Positions 24,484 through 31,805 of a stretch of 64,000 nucleotides of DNA are shown here, piece after piece. Every line of letters starts with the position of its first letter. Position 1 is the stretch's first letter. The notes beneath the pieces were generated by a model that did no database searches, was not told the DNA's origin, and saw only the letters and a program-made list of their open reading frames with translations. The position numbers and the translations under genes are program-made. Location: positions 558,001-622,000 of the forward strand of contig NZ_JAMZDZ010000001.1 in the NCBI RefSeq assembly GCF_024172085.1. The letters are read 5' to 3'. The stretch is from Hamadaea flava. Lineage in GTDB: Bacteria; Actinomycetota; Actinomycetes; Mycobacteriales; Micromonosporaceae.

Positions 24484-25491
24484 ATGATCACCGGCATGAC
24501 CGACCCGGACCTGGTACGCGAGCTGCTGGCCCGGTGGGGTGTCCCCGCGAACGCCGCCGTGACCCGGACCGAGCACGGCACGAACAACCACACGCGCCGG
24601 GTCGTCAGCGGAAGCCGGTGCTGGTATCTACGCGTCAGCCCGCATCGCAGCGCGGACCAGGTACGGGCCGAACACCGCCTGCTGGCCAAGCTCGCGAAGG
24701 CAGGGCTGCCCTTCGCCGTCCCCACCCCGGTTGCGCTGCCGGACGGCGGCACGGTCGTCGACACCGCCCGCGGCCCGGCTGTTCTGTGCGAATCGATCCC
24801 CGGCGTGCCGCCGGACCTCAGTCAGGAGCCCGCCCTGGAGCGGTTCGGCCGCGCTGCGGCGGACTTGAGCGAGGCGCTGGCCGGTATCGCCCCGCAGGAC
24901 ACGCCGCACGAGTGGCAGGGCGGGCCGTTGGAGGTACTCCCCGACCTGTCGAGCTTGGCGCGGGAGCTGGTCACGGCCGGGCTGGACATCGACCAGGTCC
25001 GGGTCCTGCGTAACGGCGCCGACCGGACCTTGGCCGTCTGGTCAAAGATCGCCGGGCGGCTGCCGAACCAGGTGGTGCATGCCGACCTGGCGCGCTCCAA
25101 CGTGCTGGTCGATCCGGACACCGGGCCGGTGACCGGCATACTGGACTTCGAGCTGACGGGCTACTGGATCCGGGCGATCGAGCTGACGGTGGCCCTGGCG
25201 CTGTCCGGAGCGGCGGACGGACCAGGCTGGCAGCACCGGGCAGCCGCACTCGCCCGGGGCGGAGCCTGGGGTACGCGGCTGACGCCCGCCGAGCTGGCCG
25301 CCTTGCCCGACCTGATGCTGGTCCGGGCGGTGGCCTCGACCGTCTGGCGGGCGAACCGGTGGCAGCTCGGGCAGTCGAGCCTGACCGAGGTCGCCGACCG
25401 GCTGGATGTGCTGGCCGAGACGCTGCGCTGGCGAAGCGCCGAAGGCGGGCGGCTGGGCGATATCGTGGCCGCCGCCGGCGCATCCGGTTGA
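24484..25491 (+). CDS. Aminoglycoside phosphotransferase-family kinase
   Basis: 335 residues with a protein-kinase-like fold. The catalytic loop is QVVHADLARSNVLVD and the metal-binding motif is GILDFELTGYWIRAIEL; the usual HGDL is HADL here and the usual Asp-Phe-Glu is kept. The nucleotide lobe has TRRVVSGSRCWYLRV. Members phosphorylate aminoglycosides, homoserine, choline and other alcohols, so resistance cannot be inferred. ATG 24496 with CATGAT seven bases upstream is the alternative, possibly leaderless, start. Confidence 0.8.
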   Translation: MITGMTDPDLVRELLARWGVPANAAVTRTEHGTNNHTRRVVSGSRCWYLRVSPHRSADQVRAEHRLLAKLAKAGLPFAVPTPVALPDGGTVVDTARGPAVLCESIPGVPPDLSQEPALERFGRAAADLSEALAGIAPQDTPHEWQGGPLEVLPDLSSLARELVTAGLDIDQVRVLRNGADRTLAVWSKIAGRLPNQVVHADLARSNVLVDPDTGPVTGILDFELTGYWIRAIELTVALALSGAADGPGWQHRAAALARGGAWGTRLTPAELAALPDLMLVRAVASTVWRANRWQLGQSSLTEVADRLDVLAETLRWRSAEGGRLGDIVAAAGASG

Positions 25492-25525
25492 GCCAGTCGG
25501 GTCAAGCCGCCGGAAGGTCGCTTCG

Positions 25526-25849
25526 CTACCGCGACAACGCGCGTTCCAGCTGCGCCTTCGTCATCGAGGCGCGGCCCTTGATGTCGCGGTCCTTGGCCTC
25601 GTTGTACAGCTGGGCCTTCGTCCGCCCCTTCGGCCCACCGTGCGACCGCTTGCCGCCGCGCTCTCCTGACGACATGTCGGTCAACGACAGCTTGCTGGCC
25701 GTCTTCGACTCGCCGTGGCGCGCGCGTTCCTTGTTGACCGTCCGCGCGGCGATCTCCTCAGCTCGGTCGGTGGACACGCCGCGCTTCTTCGCGCTGGACT
25801 TGATGTGCTCGTACTGACGCTCGCGCTTCGGACTCGATCCAGCGGGCAT
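25526..25849 (-). CDS. Small basic plasmid-stabilisation-like protein
   Basis: 107 residues, rich in Lys, Arg and Ser. It starts MPAGSSPKRERQYEHIKSSAKKRG and ends KGRTKAQLYNEAKDRDIKGRASMTKAQLERALSR, a Rho-N/SAP-like helical motif that often binds nucleic acid. Similar proteins are annotated as plasmid stabilisation proteins in actinomycete chromosomes, without proof. ATG 25849 has AGGGAGAG upstream; the longer in-frame extension is not supported. Confidence 0.75.
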   Translation of the reverse strand: MPAGSSPKRERQYEHIKSSAKKRGVSTDRAEEIAARTVNKERARHGESKTASKLSLTDMSSGERGGKRSHGGPKGRTKAQLYNEAKDRDIKGRASMTKAQLERALSR

Positions 25850-25951
25850 GACGCTCTCCCTTCGTCCGCCCTGGTCGTCCCCTTCGTCCGCGCAGCTCAA
25901 ACGCAGATGCCCGAATAGCGGCGAGCGCTCGGGTGACGGCGAGTTCCATTC

Positions 25952-26016
25952 ATGATCCACATCCCGTCTCGTGTCCGGATCTGGCCCTTACGCGACACAT
26001 TTCGGGATTGCGATCG
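25952..26016. repeat. Palindromic element, copy 2 (decayed)
   Basis: The left arm shares its first 16 bases exactly with 13558-13573 and continues CTCGTGTCC. The right arm (CGCGACACATTTCGGGATTG, then CGATCG) still pairs in part. It lies between two minus-strand genes, downstream of the HAD hydrolase. Confidence 0.6.
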
Positions 26017-26038
26017 CGGCTTGACCTATCTGGACCCA

Positions 26039-26692
26039 TCAGATCGCTGCGTTGTGCTGAACGACCAGGCCGGGGAGTTCGTCGAGGGAGTCGATGCGGA
26101 ACAGCGCCTGCTCCGCGACGTCGGGCAGGTCGAGGATGTGGCCCCAGGGTCCGCGCCGGATCAGGCAGGTCTTCAAGCCGAGGGCGTGCGCTGGGCGTAC
26201 GTCGTTGTCGGGGCGGTCGCCGACGTAGAGGATCGCGGACGGGTCGCCGCCGCCTTCGCGGATGACGTGGTCGAAGAAGGCCGTTGACGGTTTCGTCGCG
26301 CCCCAGCCTTCGGAGGTGCCGATCACGTCCACGGGGAGGTCGAGCGAGCGCAGGATCGTCTCGGCGAACGTGGGCTGGTTGCCGGCCAGGCCGACGAGCA
26401 GACCTTGGTCCTTCAGCGCACTCAGGCAGGCACGTGCGTCCGGGTAGAGGTCCTCTTCGCCGAACGTCTCCGTCTGTCCGGCCGCAGCCCGGCGTTCGCG
26501 CTCGGCTTCGAGGTCGAATCCGGGCCGGATGATCTCGAACGTCTGCCGGAAGTCCTGGCCCCGGGCGATCACCGCGCCGAGGACCGCCGACAGCGTGTGC
26601 CGGGGCACGCCGAGCCAGTCCGCCCAGGTCGCGAACTCCCGGGATTCGTCGAGGATCGTGCCGCCGACGTCGAAGAAAACCGCCTTGATCAT
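26039..26692 (-). CDS. HAD-superfamily hydrolase
   Basis: 217 residues. Motif I is AVFFDVGGTILDE, where the second Asp of DxD is replaced (DVG), as in several HAD subgroups. Motif II lies in VGLAGNQ, motif III is GATKPSTAFF and motif IV is ILYVGDRPDNDVRPAHALG. The cap is between motifs I and II. The substrate is unknown. ATG 26692 places motif I at residue 3, better than the upstream in-frame start at 26734. Confidence 0.85.
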   Translation of the reverse strand: MIKAVFFDVGGTILDESREFATWADWLGVPRHTLSAVLGAVIARGQDFRQTFEIIRPGFDLEAERERRAAAGQTETFGEEDLYPDARACLSALKDQGLLVGLAGNQPTFAETILRSLDLPVDVIGTSEGWGATKPSTAFFDHVIREGGGDPSAILYVGDRPDNDVRPAHALGLKTCLIRRGPWGHILDLPDVAEQALFRIDSLDELPGLVVQHNAAI

Positions 26693-26742
26693 CCGTACCC
26701 CGTCCAGCGTCGCCCGACCCAACCACCGGATCATAGAACCGC

Positions 26743-26910
26743 TTGATTCGCCGTCGCACCGTTCTCACCGACAGCTCGTCGGCGGCTGCCGGCGTACTGG
26801 TGCCGACTGCCCCGCAGGCCGCCGGGATGCCCGCAGCGCAGAGCATTCGTCCCGCCGATCCCCGGTACGCCGCGATGACAGTCGGGAAGGGCTCGGATTC
26901 ACGCCGACCT
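26743..26910 (+). pseudogene. Remnant of a secreted FAD-linked oxidoreductase N-terminus
   Basis: The translated stretch IRRRTVLTDSSSAAAGVLVP looks like a twin-arginine-type signal, then IRPADPRYAAMTVGKGSDSR matches the start of mature BBE/FAD-linked oxidases, where a DPRY..L..G..N..F pattern precedes the FAD domain. After about 55 residues the match ends and no FAD domain follows. It is best read as a truncated gene. Confidence 0.35.
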
Positions 26911-26991
26911 CGCCGGCATGCACCAGGAGTCGCGCCCGGCGGCATGTTCCCACTACGGTGGGCAACGCGTCACCGGCTTGGGAGGCCATGA

Positions 26992-27843
26992 ATGGTGGAG
27001 AGTGGACGGTCCCGTTCCCGCAGGATCCTGGCGGCTATCGGCTACCTGGCAGCAGCGGTGGTCGCGGCTGGTGCCGGCCTCGTCGGGTGCTCGGCGACGC
27101 CCGAGTCCGCGCCCCCGCCGCAACCTGTGAGCTGGGAGGTCGGCGCCTGCGTCCGCCAGGTCGACGGGCCTACCGCGATCCCCTCCGGCACCAATGCCGC
27201 GTTGCGAGTCGCGCTGCTCGGCCGGCAGACGTTCGAGCCGGTGCCGTGCACCGATCCGCGCGCGCAGTCGAAGATCATCGAGTTGGGCGCGACATTCGAC
27301 CCGCTCAATACAGCCAAGCCCCTGGATCCCGGCTGCCCTGACAACACCGACGCGGCCTACCGGCCGACCGGCGCGCTTCCGCTCCAGAAGCGGCTCGCCT
27401 GCGTTCGCAACCTGAAGGCGCCCCATCCGGGTGACCCCGGCGGCGGCGGAGGTACGAACACCATCGCCGGAGACTGCGTGTCCATTGTGGGCATGCTCGA
27501 CAACGGCTACGAGGAGCTGCCGTGCGACTGGCCGCAGGGCTGGTTCGCCCAGGTGGTCGCGGTGGCACCTACCACGGCGAGCTGCCCCGCCCGCGACACG
27601 GTCAGCCGGCTCAGCTACGGCACCGGCGGCTTCCTGTGCCTGGGTCAGGGCCACGGCGGGACCATAGCCAGGCCCGGCGACTGTGTCACGGAGCTGGGGT
27701 CGGCGCTCGCCCCGATCGCGCACACCGCCTGCACAACCAAGACGCGCAAGCTGGTCTCCTTGGTGGACAAGGGAAAGCCGTGCCCGTCCGGCACGAAGGC
27801 CGGATGGTCGCCGGGTTACGACCGAACGCTCTGTCTTCGTTAG
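26992..27843 (+). CDS. Cysteine-rich lipoprotein of unknown function
   Basis: 283 residues. A basic start and hydrophobic helix end in the lipobox LVGCSA, so the mature protein is lipid-anchored outside the membrane. About ten cysteines follow, arranged in repeats of the kind VGACVRQVDG..PVPCTDPRA, AGDCVSIVG..LPCDWP and PGDCVTELG..HTACTTK. This three-fold pattern resembles DUF4190/septum-formation-type exported modules. GGGAGG lies nine bases before the ATG and TACGGT further upstream could be the -10. Confidence 0.65.
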   Translation: MVESGRSRSRRILAAIGYLAAAVVAAGAGLVGCSATPESAPPPQPVSWEVGACVRQVDGPTAIPSGTNAALRVALLGRQTFEPVPCTDPRAQSKIIELGATFDPLNTAKPLDPGCPDNTDAAYRPTGALPLQKRLACVRNLKAPHPGDPGGGGGTNTIAGDCVSIVGMLDNGYEELPCDWPQGWFAQVVAVAPTTASCPARDTVSRLSYGTGGFLCLGQGHGGTIARPGDCVTELGSALAPIAHTACTTKTRKLVSLVDKGKPCPSGTKAGWSPGYDRTLCLR

Positions 27844-28318
27844 AGGGCCACTCCATAGACGGCCACGAGGATCGGTAGATCTGCGGCTTCCTGACGGCCT
27901 CGAGGTCCGGCGGGAACCGGTCGAGCATGCCGCGGTAACCGGTGGCCACGCATGATGGAGCGCAACTCCGTCGCGGCGACCCGGTCGGCGTGCGGCGTCA
28001 AGACGGTCGTGATCACTGACAGGAGCCCGCCGACCAGCCGGCACAGTCGGCTGCGAGCAGCCGAACGTCTCGGCCGGCAGCACCTGCGGCAAATCATGGC
28101 GCAGGCTGCGGCACGTGGAGCCCATCGACGCCACCTGTCGATTATCTCTCTAACGCCGAACGAGTGACGATTCATTGCCCTCTTGAATACGTTGTGTAGC
28201 AAGCACCCGGGCTATTCGAGAGCCTCATTACCGCATTTGATTATGGGTAGTCGACCGGTCTAGCCTTCTCGTGGGCGCAGGGCACATCGGCGGCCGAACG
28301 ACCAGGAAGGACGGTGGC
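27844..28318. other. 475-bp stretch without a recognisable gene; AT-rich promoter zone at its right end
   Basis: From 27844 to about 28140 the composition is coding-like but every frame gives arginine-rich, family-less sequence, which suggests decayed coding DNA. From 28140 to 28265 the DNA is clearly AT-richer (for example TTATCTCTCTAAC and TTTGATTATGGGTAG). That part is the likely promoter of the small genes at 28319. Confidence 0.5.
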
Positions 28319-28495
28319 ATGAACGACCAACGAGTGAAAGACGAATTCGATCGAATAGCCGTGAGGGAACAACTCGGCAAGGACCGCAGACTCATCGCGC
28401 AATACGAAGCGGGCCTGGCTCATGCGCGCGGCAAGGTGGAGGAAGCACGCTACAAGCTCGGAAGGTTGGACGAACGGTTGGAGCGTGCACGATGA
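28319..28495 (+). CDS. Small coiled-coil protein
   Basis: 58 residues, highly charged and probably one long helix: QRVKDEFDRIAVREQLGKDR then AQYEAGLAHARGKVEEARYKLGRLDERLERAR, with heptad-like spacing. ATG 28319 has AGGAAGGAC upstream. It overlaps the next gene by ATGA, so the two are translated together and may interact. No family is recognised. Confidence 0.65.
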   Translation: MNDQRVKDEFDRIAVREQLGKDRRLIAQYEAGLAHARGKVEEARYKLGRLDERLERAR

Positions 28496-28689
28496 CTGCC
28501 GAGGAATACATCCAGGCTCTGCGCGACCTCATGCGGATCGACTGGGAGGACGACGTCGCCGAGGAGAAGCGGTTGGCCGAGCTGGCCGAGGCGCAGGGCA
28601 ACACCTGGTCGGCGAAGTTCCATCGCGACAGCGTCGAACGGCTGGAGGCGATGGACAAGCCATGGGAGAAGCCGATGCCCGTCTTCTGA
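28492..28689 (+). CDS. Small acidic hypothetical protein
   Basis: 65 residues, mostly helical and acidic: MTAEEYIQALRDLMRIDWEDDVAEEKRLAELAEAQ, then KFHRDSVERLEAMDKPWEK. Paired by a four-base overlap with the basic coiled-coil gene before it. The opposite charges suggest a complex; that is inference. A strong terminator follows. Confidence 0.65.
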   Translation: MTAEEYIQALRDLMRIDWEDDVAEEKRLAELAEAQGNTWSAKFHRDSVERLEAMDKPWEKPMPVF

Positions 28690-28698
28690 ACGGAAACG

Positions 28699-28735
28699 GC
28701 GCAGCGCCCGTCCCCAACGGGGGCGGGCGCTGCGC
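28699..28735. terminator. Long terminator hairpin
   Basis: A stem of about 17 pairs (GCGCAGCGCCCGTCCCC against GGGGGCGGGCGCTGCGC, one G-T pair) closes on a three-base loop. It lies between the convergent ends of 28689 (+) and 28753 (-) and can serve both. Confidence 0.8.
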
Positions 28736-28752
28736 GTACGGGCGAGGGGGTC

Positions 28753-29178
28753 CTATTCGGCGTCGGCGGCGCGGTTCTTCGGCACGCGCTTGCCGAGGTT
28801 GATGAACAGCAGGACCAGGCCGACGGTCAGCCCGATGTGGCCCAGCCCGGCGATGCCGGCGATGGCCTCGTTGCTCTCCTTGCCGTAGACCGTGAGGGTC
28901 CCGTGCACCACCATGGTTGCGATCGTCACGGCGAGGCTGGCGTTGTAGACCCAGAAGAAGGTGGCGAACAGCCGCCGGTTCTCGGTCAGGCCGAACAGCT
29001 TCTCCAAGCCCAGCACGATCAGGAAGAACAGCATCCCGAGCGCGAGCAGGTGGGTGTGCACCACGCCGAGCTGGGTGTCGCCGGTGTACTCCTGGATCTT
29101 CGTGATCTCCCGGTACGCCAGGCCACTGATCAAGCCCAGGATCATGTAGACATGGGCCGCTACGTAGAGTTTTCTCAC
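28753..29178 (-). CDS. DUF2871-type membrane protein
   Basis: 141 residues with four membrane helices: LYVAAHVYMILGLISGLAYREITK, VVHTHLLALGMLFFLIVLGLEKLF, ATFFWVYNASLAVTIATMVVHGTL and IAGLGHIGLTVGLVLLFINLGKRV. Histidines inside helices (HVY, HTHLLALG, VVHGT, GLGH) are conserved-looking and could bind haem. GTG 29178 starts right at the conserved RKLY; longer in-frame sequence upstream is not coding-like. Confidence 0.75.
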   Translation of the reverse strand: MRKLYVAAHVYMILGLISGLAYREITKIQEYTGDTQLGVVHTHLLALGMLFFLIVLGLEKLFGLTENRRLFATFFWVYNASLAVTIATMVVHGTLTVYGKESNEAIAGIAGLGHIGLTVGLVLLFINLGKRVPKNRAADAE

Positions 29179-29255
29179 CGGACCAGGGTCCGCTACGGCG
29201 TACGTGTTAGCCAGGGCTAGCGGGTTTTCGAGATCTTTTCGACGTTCGGGAAGTG

Positions 29256-31598
29256 CTACGGCATCTCCTCGACCTGCTTGAGTTTCGGCCGCACGTCGGC
29301 GGCCGACGGATGGTTCAGCTCGTCCAGGATGCGCAACGCGTCTCGCCACGATCCGGCCGCCAGGCTCCACTCGGCCGCGCCGAAGTGGTTGTCTCCCAAG
29401 TGCACCAGCGTGTCCGCCTCGTGATAGCGGTCGCCGATCTCCCGGTAGAGCCGGATCGCGTTCTCGTAGCAGCGGACCGCCTCGGCGTGGTCACCGAGGT
29501 GCTGGTGGGCGTACCCGAGGCTGTCCCAGACCGGCGCCTGCCCGAATCGGCTGCCGAGTTCGGCGTGCACCGCCAGGGCTTCGGTGCAGCGCGCGACGGC
29601 CTGCTCGTACTCGCCGAGCAACGCGTGATACCAGCCCACCACGTTGAGCGACCGGGCACGGCCGGTCTGGTGGCCGGCCGTCTGGAAGAGGTCGAGCGCC
29701 TGCTGCGAGCAGGCGAGCGCGGCGGACATTCGGCCGTGCTGCTCGTGGACCCGCGACAACGCGATCTGGCTGTTGGCCTCACCCACGAGGTCGCCGATGC
29801 GCCGGAAGTTCTCGGCGGCGTCGAGGAGCAGCGCCTCAGCGTCGTCCCACCGTCCGAAGCGGATGTGCGCCCGCGCCAGGATCCGCTGGGCTTGGGCCAG
29901 ACCCGTCGGGTCCGCTGCCGCGCGGGCCGCCTCGGCCGCGATCTCCTGGGTGGCCGTCAGATCGTGCCACTGGCCACGCCAGTCCAGCACGTCCGCGATC
30001 GCCCAGGCCAGCTGCCAGGTGAGTACGCCGAGCCCGGCTTGTTCGCCCTGCCGGATCTGGGCCAGCAGCACCGGATGCTCGGCGGCGAACCAGGCGCGCG
30101 CCTGGTCGATGTCCTCGAAGGACTCGGCAGTGATCGCGGGATCGGCGGGGTGCAGTGCGATCCGGTCCCGTTGCGGGTAGATCGTGAGGGCGGCGTCGTG
30201 GGCACTGTGCAGGTAGTGGCCGAGCGACCGCCGGATCGCCGCCCGGCGGACGGGCGCGCTGTCCAGCGTCTCGGCCTGTTCGGCGGCGTACGCCCGGAGC
30301 AGGTCGTGGAAGGCGTACCGGCCGGACAAGGTCTGGCTGAGGAGGTTGGCCCGGACCAGTTCGGTGAGCGACTGCTGGGTAGCCGTCGCGTCGGTCCCGG
30401 CGACGCTGGCCGCCGCCGCGAGGGTGATGTCGGGTCCAGGGTGTACGCCGAGCAGCCGGAACATCCGGGCAGCCGGTTCGCCGAGGGCGCGCAGGGAGTA
30501 GGAGAAGACCGCGCGGACGTCGGCGGTGGCGTCCTCGTCGGCGAACGCGTCGAGGCCCTGCCGGGCATCTCGCAGTTGCGTGACGAGCCGGGTCAGCGAC
30601 GGCTCGGCACGGGCGCGCGCGGCGATGATCGCCAACGCGAGCGGCAGCCGGGCGCATCGGCGCACGAGTTCGTCGACGGCCTCCGGTTCCCGGGCGACCG
30701 CCTCCGGGCCGAGCCGGTTCGACAGGATGCGTACGCCCTCGGTCGCCGACGGCAGCTCGAGCAGCAGGGGTTGCGCTCCCTCTGTGACGACCAGGCTGGA
30801 CAGCCGATTCCGGCTGGTGATCAGGGTGAGGCAGTGCGGCGAGCCGGGCAGCATCGGCCGGATCTGCTCGGCGCTGCGGGCGTTGTCCAGCACCAGCAGT
30901 ACGCGCCGGTCGGCGAGGACGCTGCGGAACAGGGCGGACTGGGCTTCCACGGTCAGCGGGATGCGCTGCGCCTCGACTCCGAAGGCTTCGAGCAGGCCGC
31001 GTAGCGCCTCTGCGGCGCCGACCGCCGGGCCGCGACCGTCGAAGCCGCGCAGGTTCAGATAAATCTGCCCGTCGGGGAATCGCGCGGCGGCCCGGTGCGA
31101 CCAGTGGATCGCCAAGGCGGTCTTACCGACTCCGGCGGTGCCCGAGATGGTGGAGATCACTGCCGAGGTGGCCGATCCGCCCAGCGGCAGCCGCTCGTCG
31201 AGTTCGGCGAGTTCGGCCTCCCGGCCGGTGAAGTGCGGCACGTCGGCCGGCAGCTGACGGGGCTTCGGCCAGCCGGGTACGCCGCTAGCCGGCCCGGCAC
31301 CGCCGCGTCGCCCGTCGGCGATCCGGTCGCGGAGGGTGGCGAGCGAGCCCTGTTCCGCCGGGGTGGCGCCCAGCAGCGCCACGAGGATGTCGAACCGGTC
31401 GGTCGGCGGCAGCGTCCGTCCGGCGAAGTATCCGGCGATGATCCCGATGGACCAACCGGTCCGGGCAGCGATCTCCCGATAGGTCAGCTCGGAGTCCCGG
31501 CGTTGATGGGCCTGCCGCCGGCGCAGCTGCCGCAGCAACGCGGCCAGGCCGTCTACAGTGTCCACACCGGACGCGGCACCCACGATCTCGCCGTTCAT
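29256..31598 (-). CDS. STAND regulator: HTH, NB-ARC ATPase and TPR
   Basis: 780 residues. An XRE-like helix-turn-helix (LTYREIAARTGWSIGIIAGYFAG, 38-60) is followed by an NB-ARC ATPase with P-loop ISGTAGVGKTALAIHW (151-166), Walker B DRRVLLVLDNARS and GLPL-like ARLPLALAIIAAR. The C-terminal third is TPR repeats (AQRILARAHIRFGRWDDAEALL and similar). Such proteins sense a ligand through the TPRs and switch a DNA-bound oligomer. ATG 31598 has GGAG upstream. It diverges from the secreted protein gene at 31806, its likely target. Confidence 0.88.
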   Translation of the reverse strand: MNGEIVGAASGVDTVDGLAALLRQLRRRQAHQRRDSELTYREIAARTGWSIGIIAGYFAGRTLPPTDRFDILVALLGATPAEQGSLATLRDRIADGRRGGAGPASGVPGWPKPRQLPADVPHFTGREAELAELDERLPLGGSATSAVISTISGTAGVGKTALAIHWSHRAAARFPDGQIYLNLRGFDGRGPAVGAAEALRGLLEAFGVEAQRIPLTVEAQSALFRSVLADRRVLLVLDNARSAEQIRPMLPGSPHCLTLITSRNRLSSLVVTEGAQPLLLELPSATEGVRILSNRLGPEAVAREPEAVDELVRRCARLPLALAIIAARARAEPSLTRLVTQLRDARQGLDAFADEDATADVRAVFSYSLRALGEPAARMFRLLGVHPGPDITLAAAASVAGTDATATQQSLTELVRANLLSQTLSGRYAFHDLLRAYAAEQAETLDSAPVRRAAIRRSLGHYLHSAHDAALTIYPQRDRIALHPADPAITAESFEDIDQARAWFAAEHPVLLAQIRQGEQAGLGVLTWQLAWAIADVLDWRGQWHDLTATQEIAAEAARAAADPTGLAQAQRILARAHIRFGRWDDAEALLLDAAENFRRIGDLVGEANSQIALSRVHEQHGRMSAALACSQQALDLFQTAGHQTGRARSLNVVGWYHALLGEYEQAVARCTEALAVHAELGSRFGQAPVWDSLGYAHQHLGDHAEAVRCYENAIRLYREIGDRYHEADTLVHLGDNHFGAAEWSLAAGSWRDALRILDELNHPSAADVRPKLKQVEEMP

Positions 31599-31805
31599 GC
31601 CGCCCGCTCCTTTCACCCCCGCCGCATCGACCACCAGGCATGATCATCAATGCACGATGATCATACGGTCGCCCGTCGCGACTGCCCATCCCATAAGCGT
31701 TCAACAATGTTCAGCCGCGTTCGGGATTCGGGGCGCGACCCCGCCTTGCTCGGGAACCATGTGCGTCACCCCAGCCAGCCGATCCCCCTCGATAGGAGCT
31801 CGCTG

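Noticed and set aside
27840-28202. Arginine-rich minus-strand ORF as a gene
   Set aside because: No ribosome site, no family pattern and poor codon character; treated as decayed or non-coding.
29253-31004. 583-residue plus-strand ORF
   Set aside because: Antisense shadow of the STAND regulator, whose P-loop and TPR pattern are plain on the minus strand.
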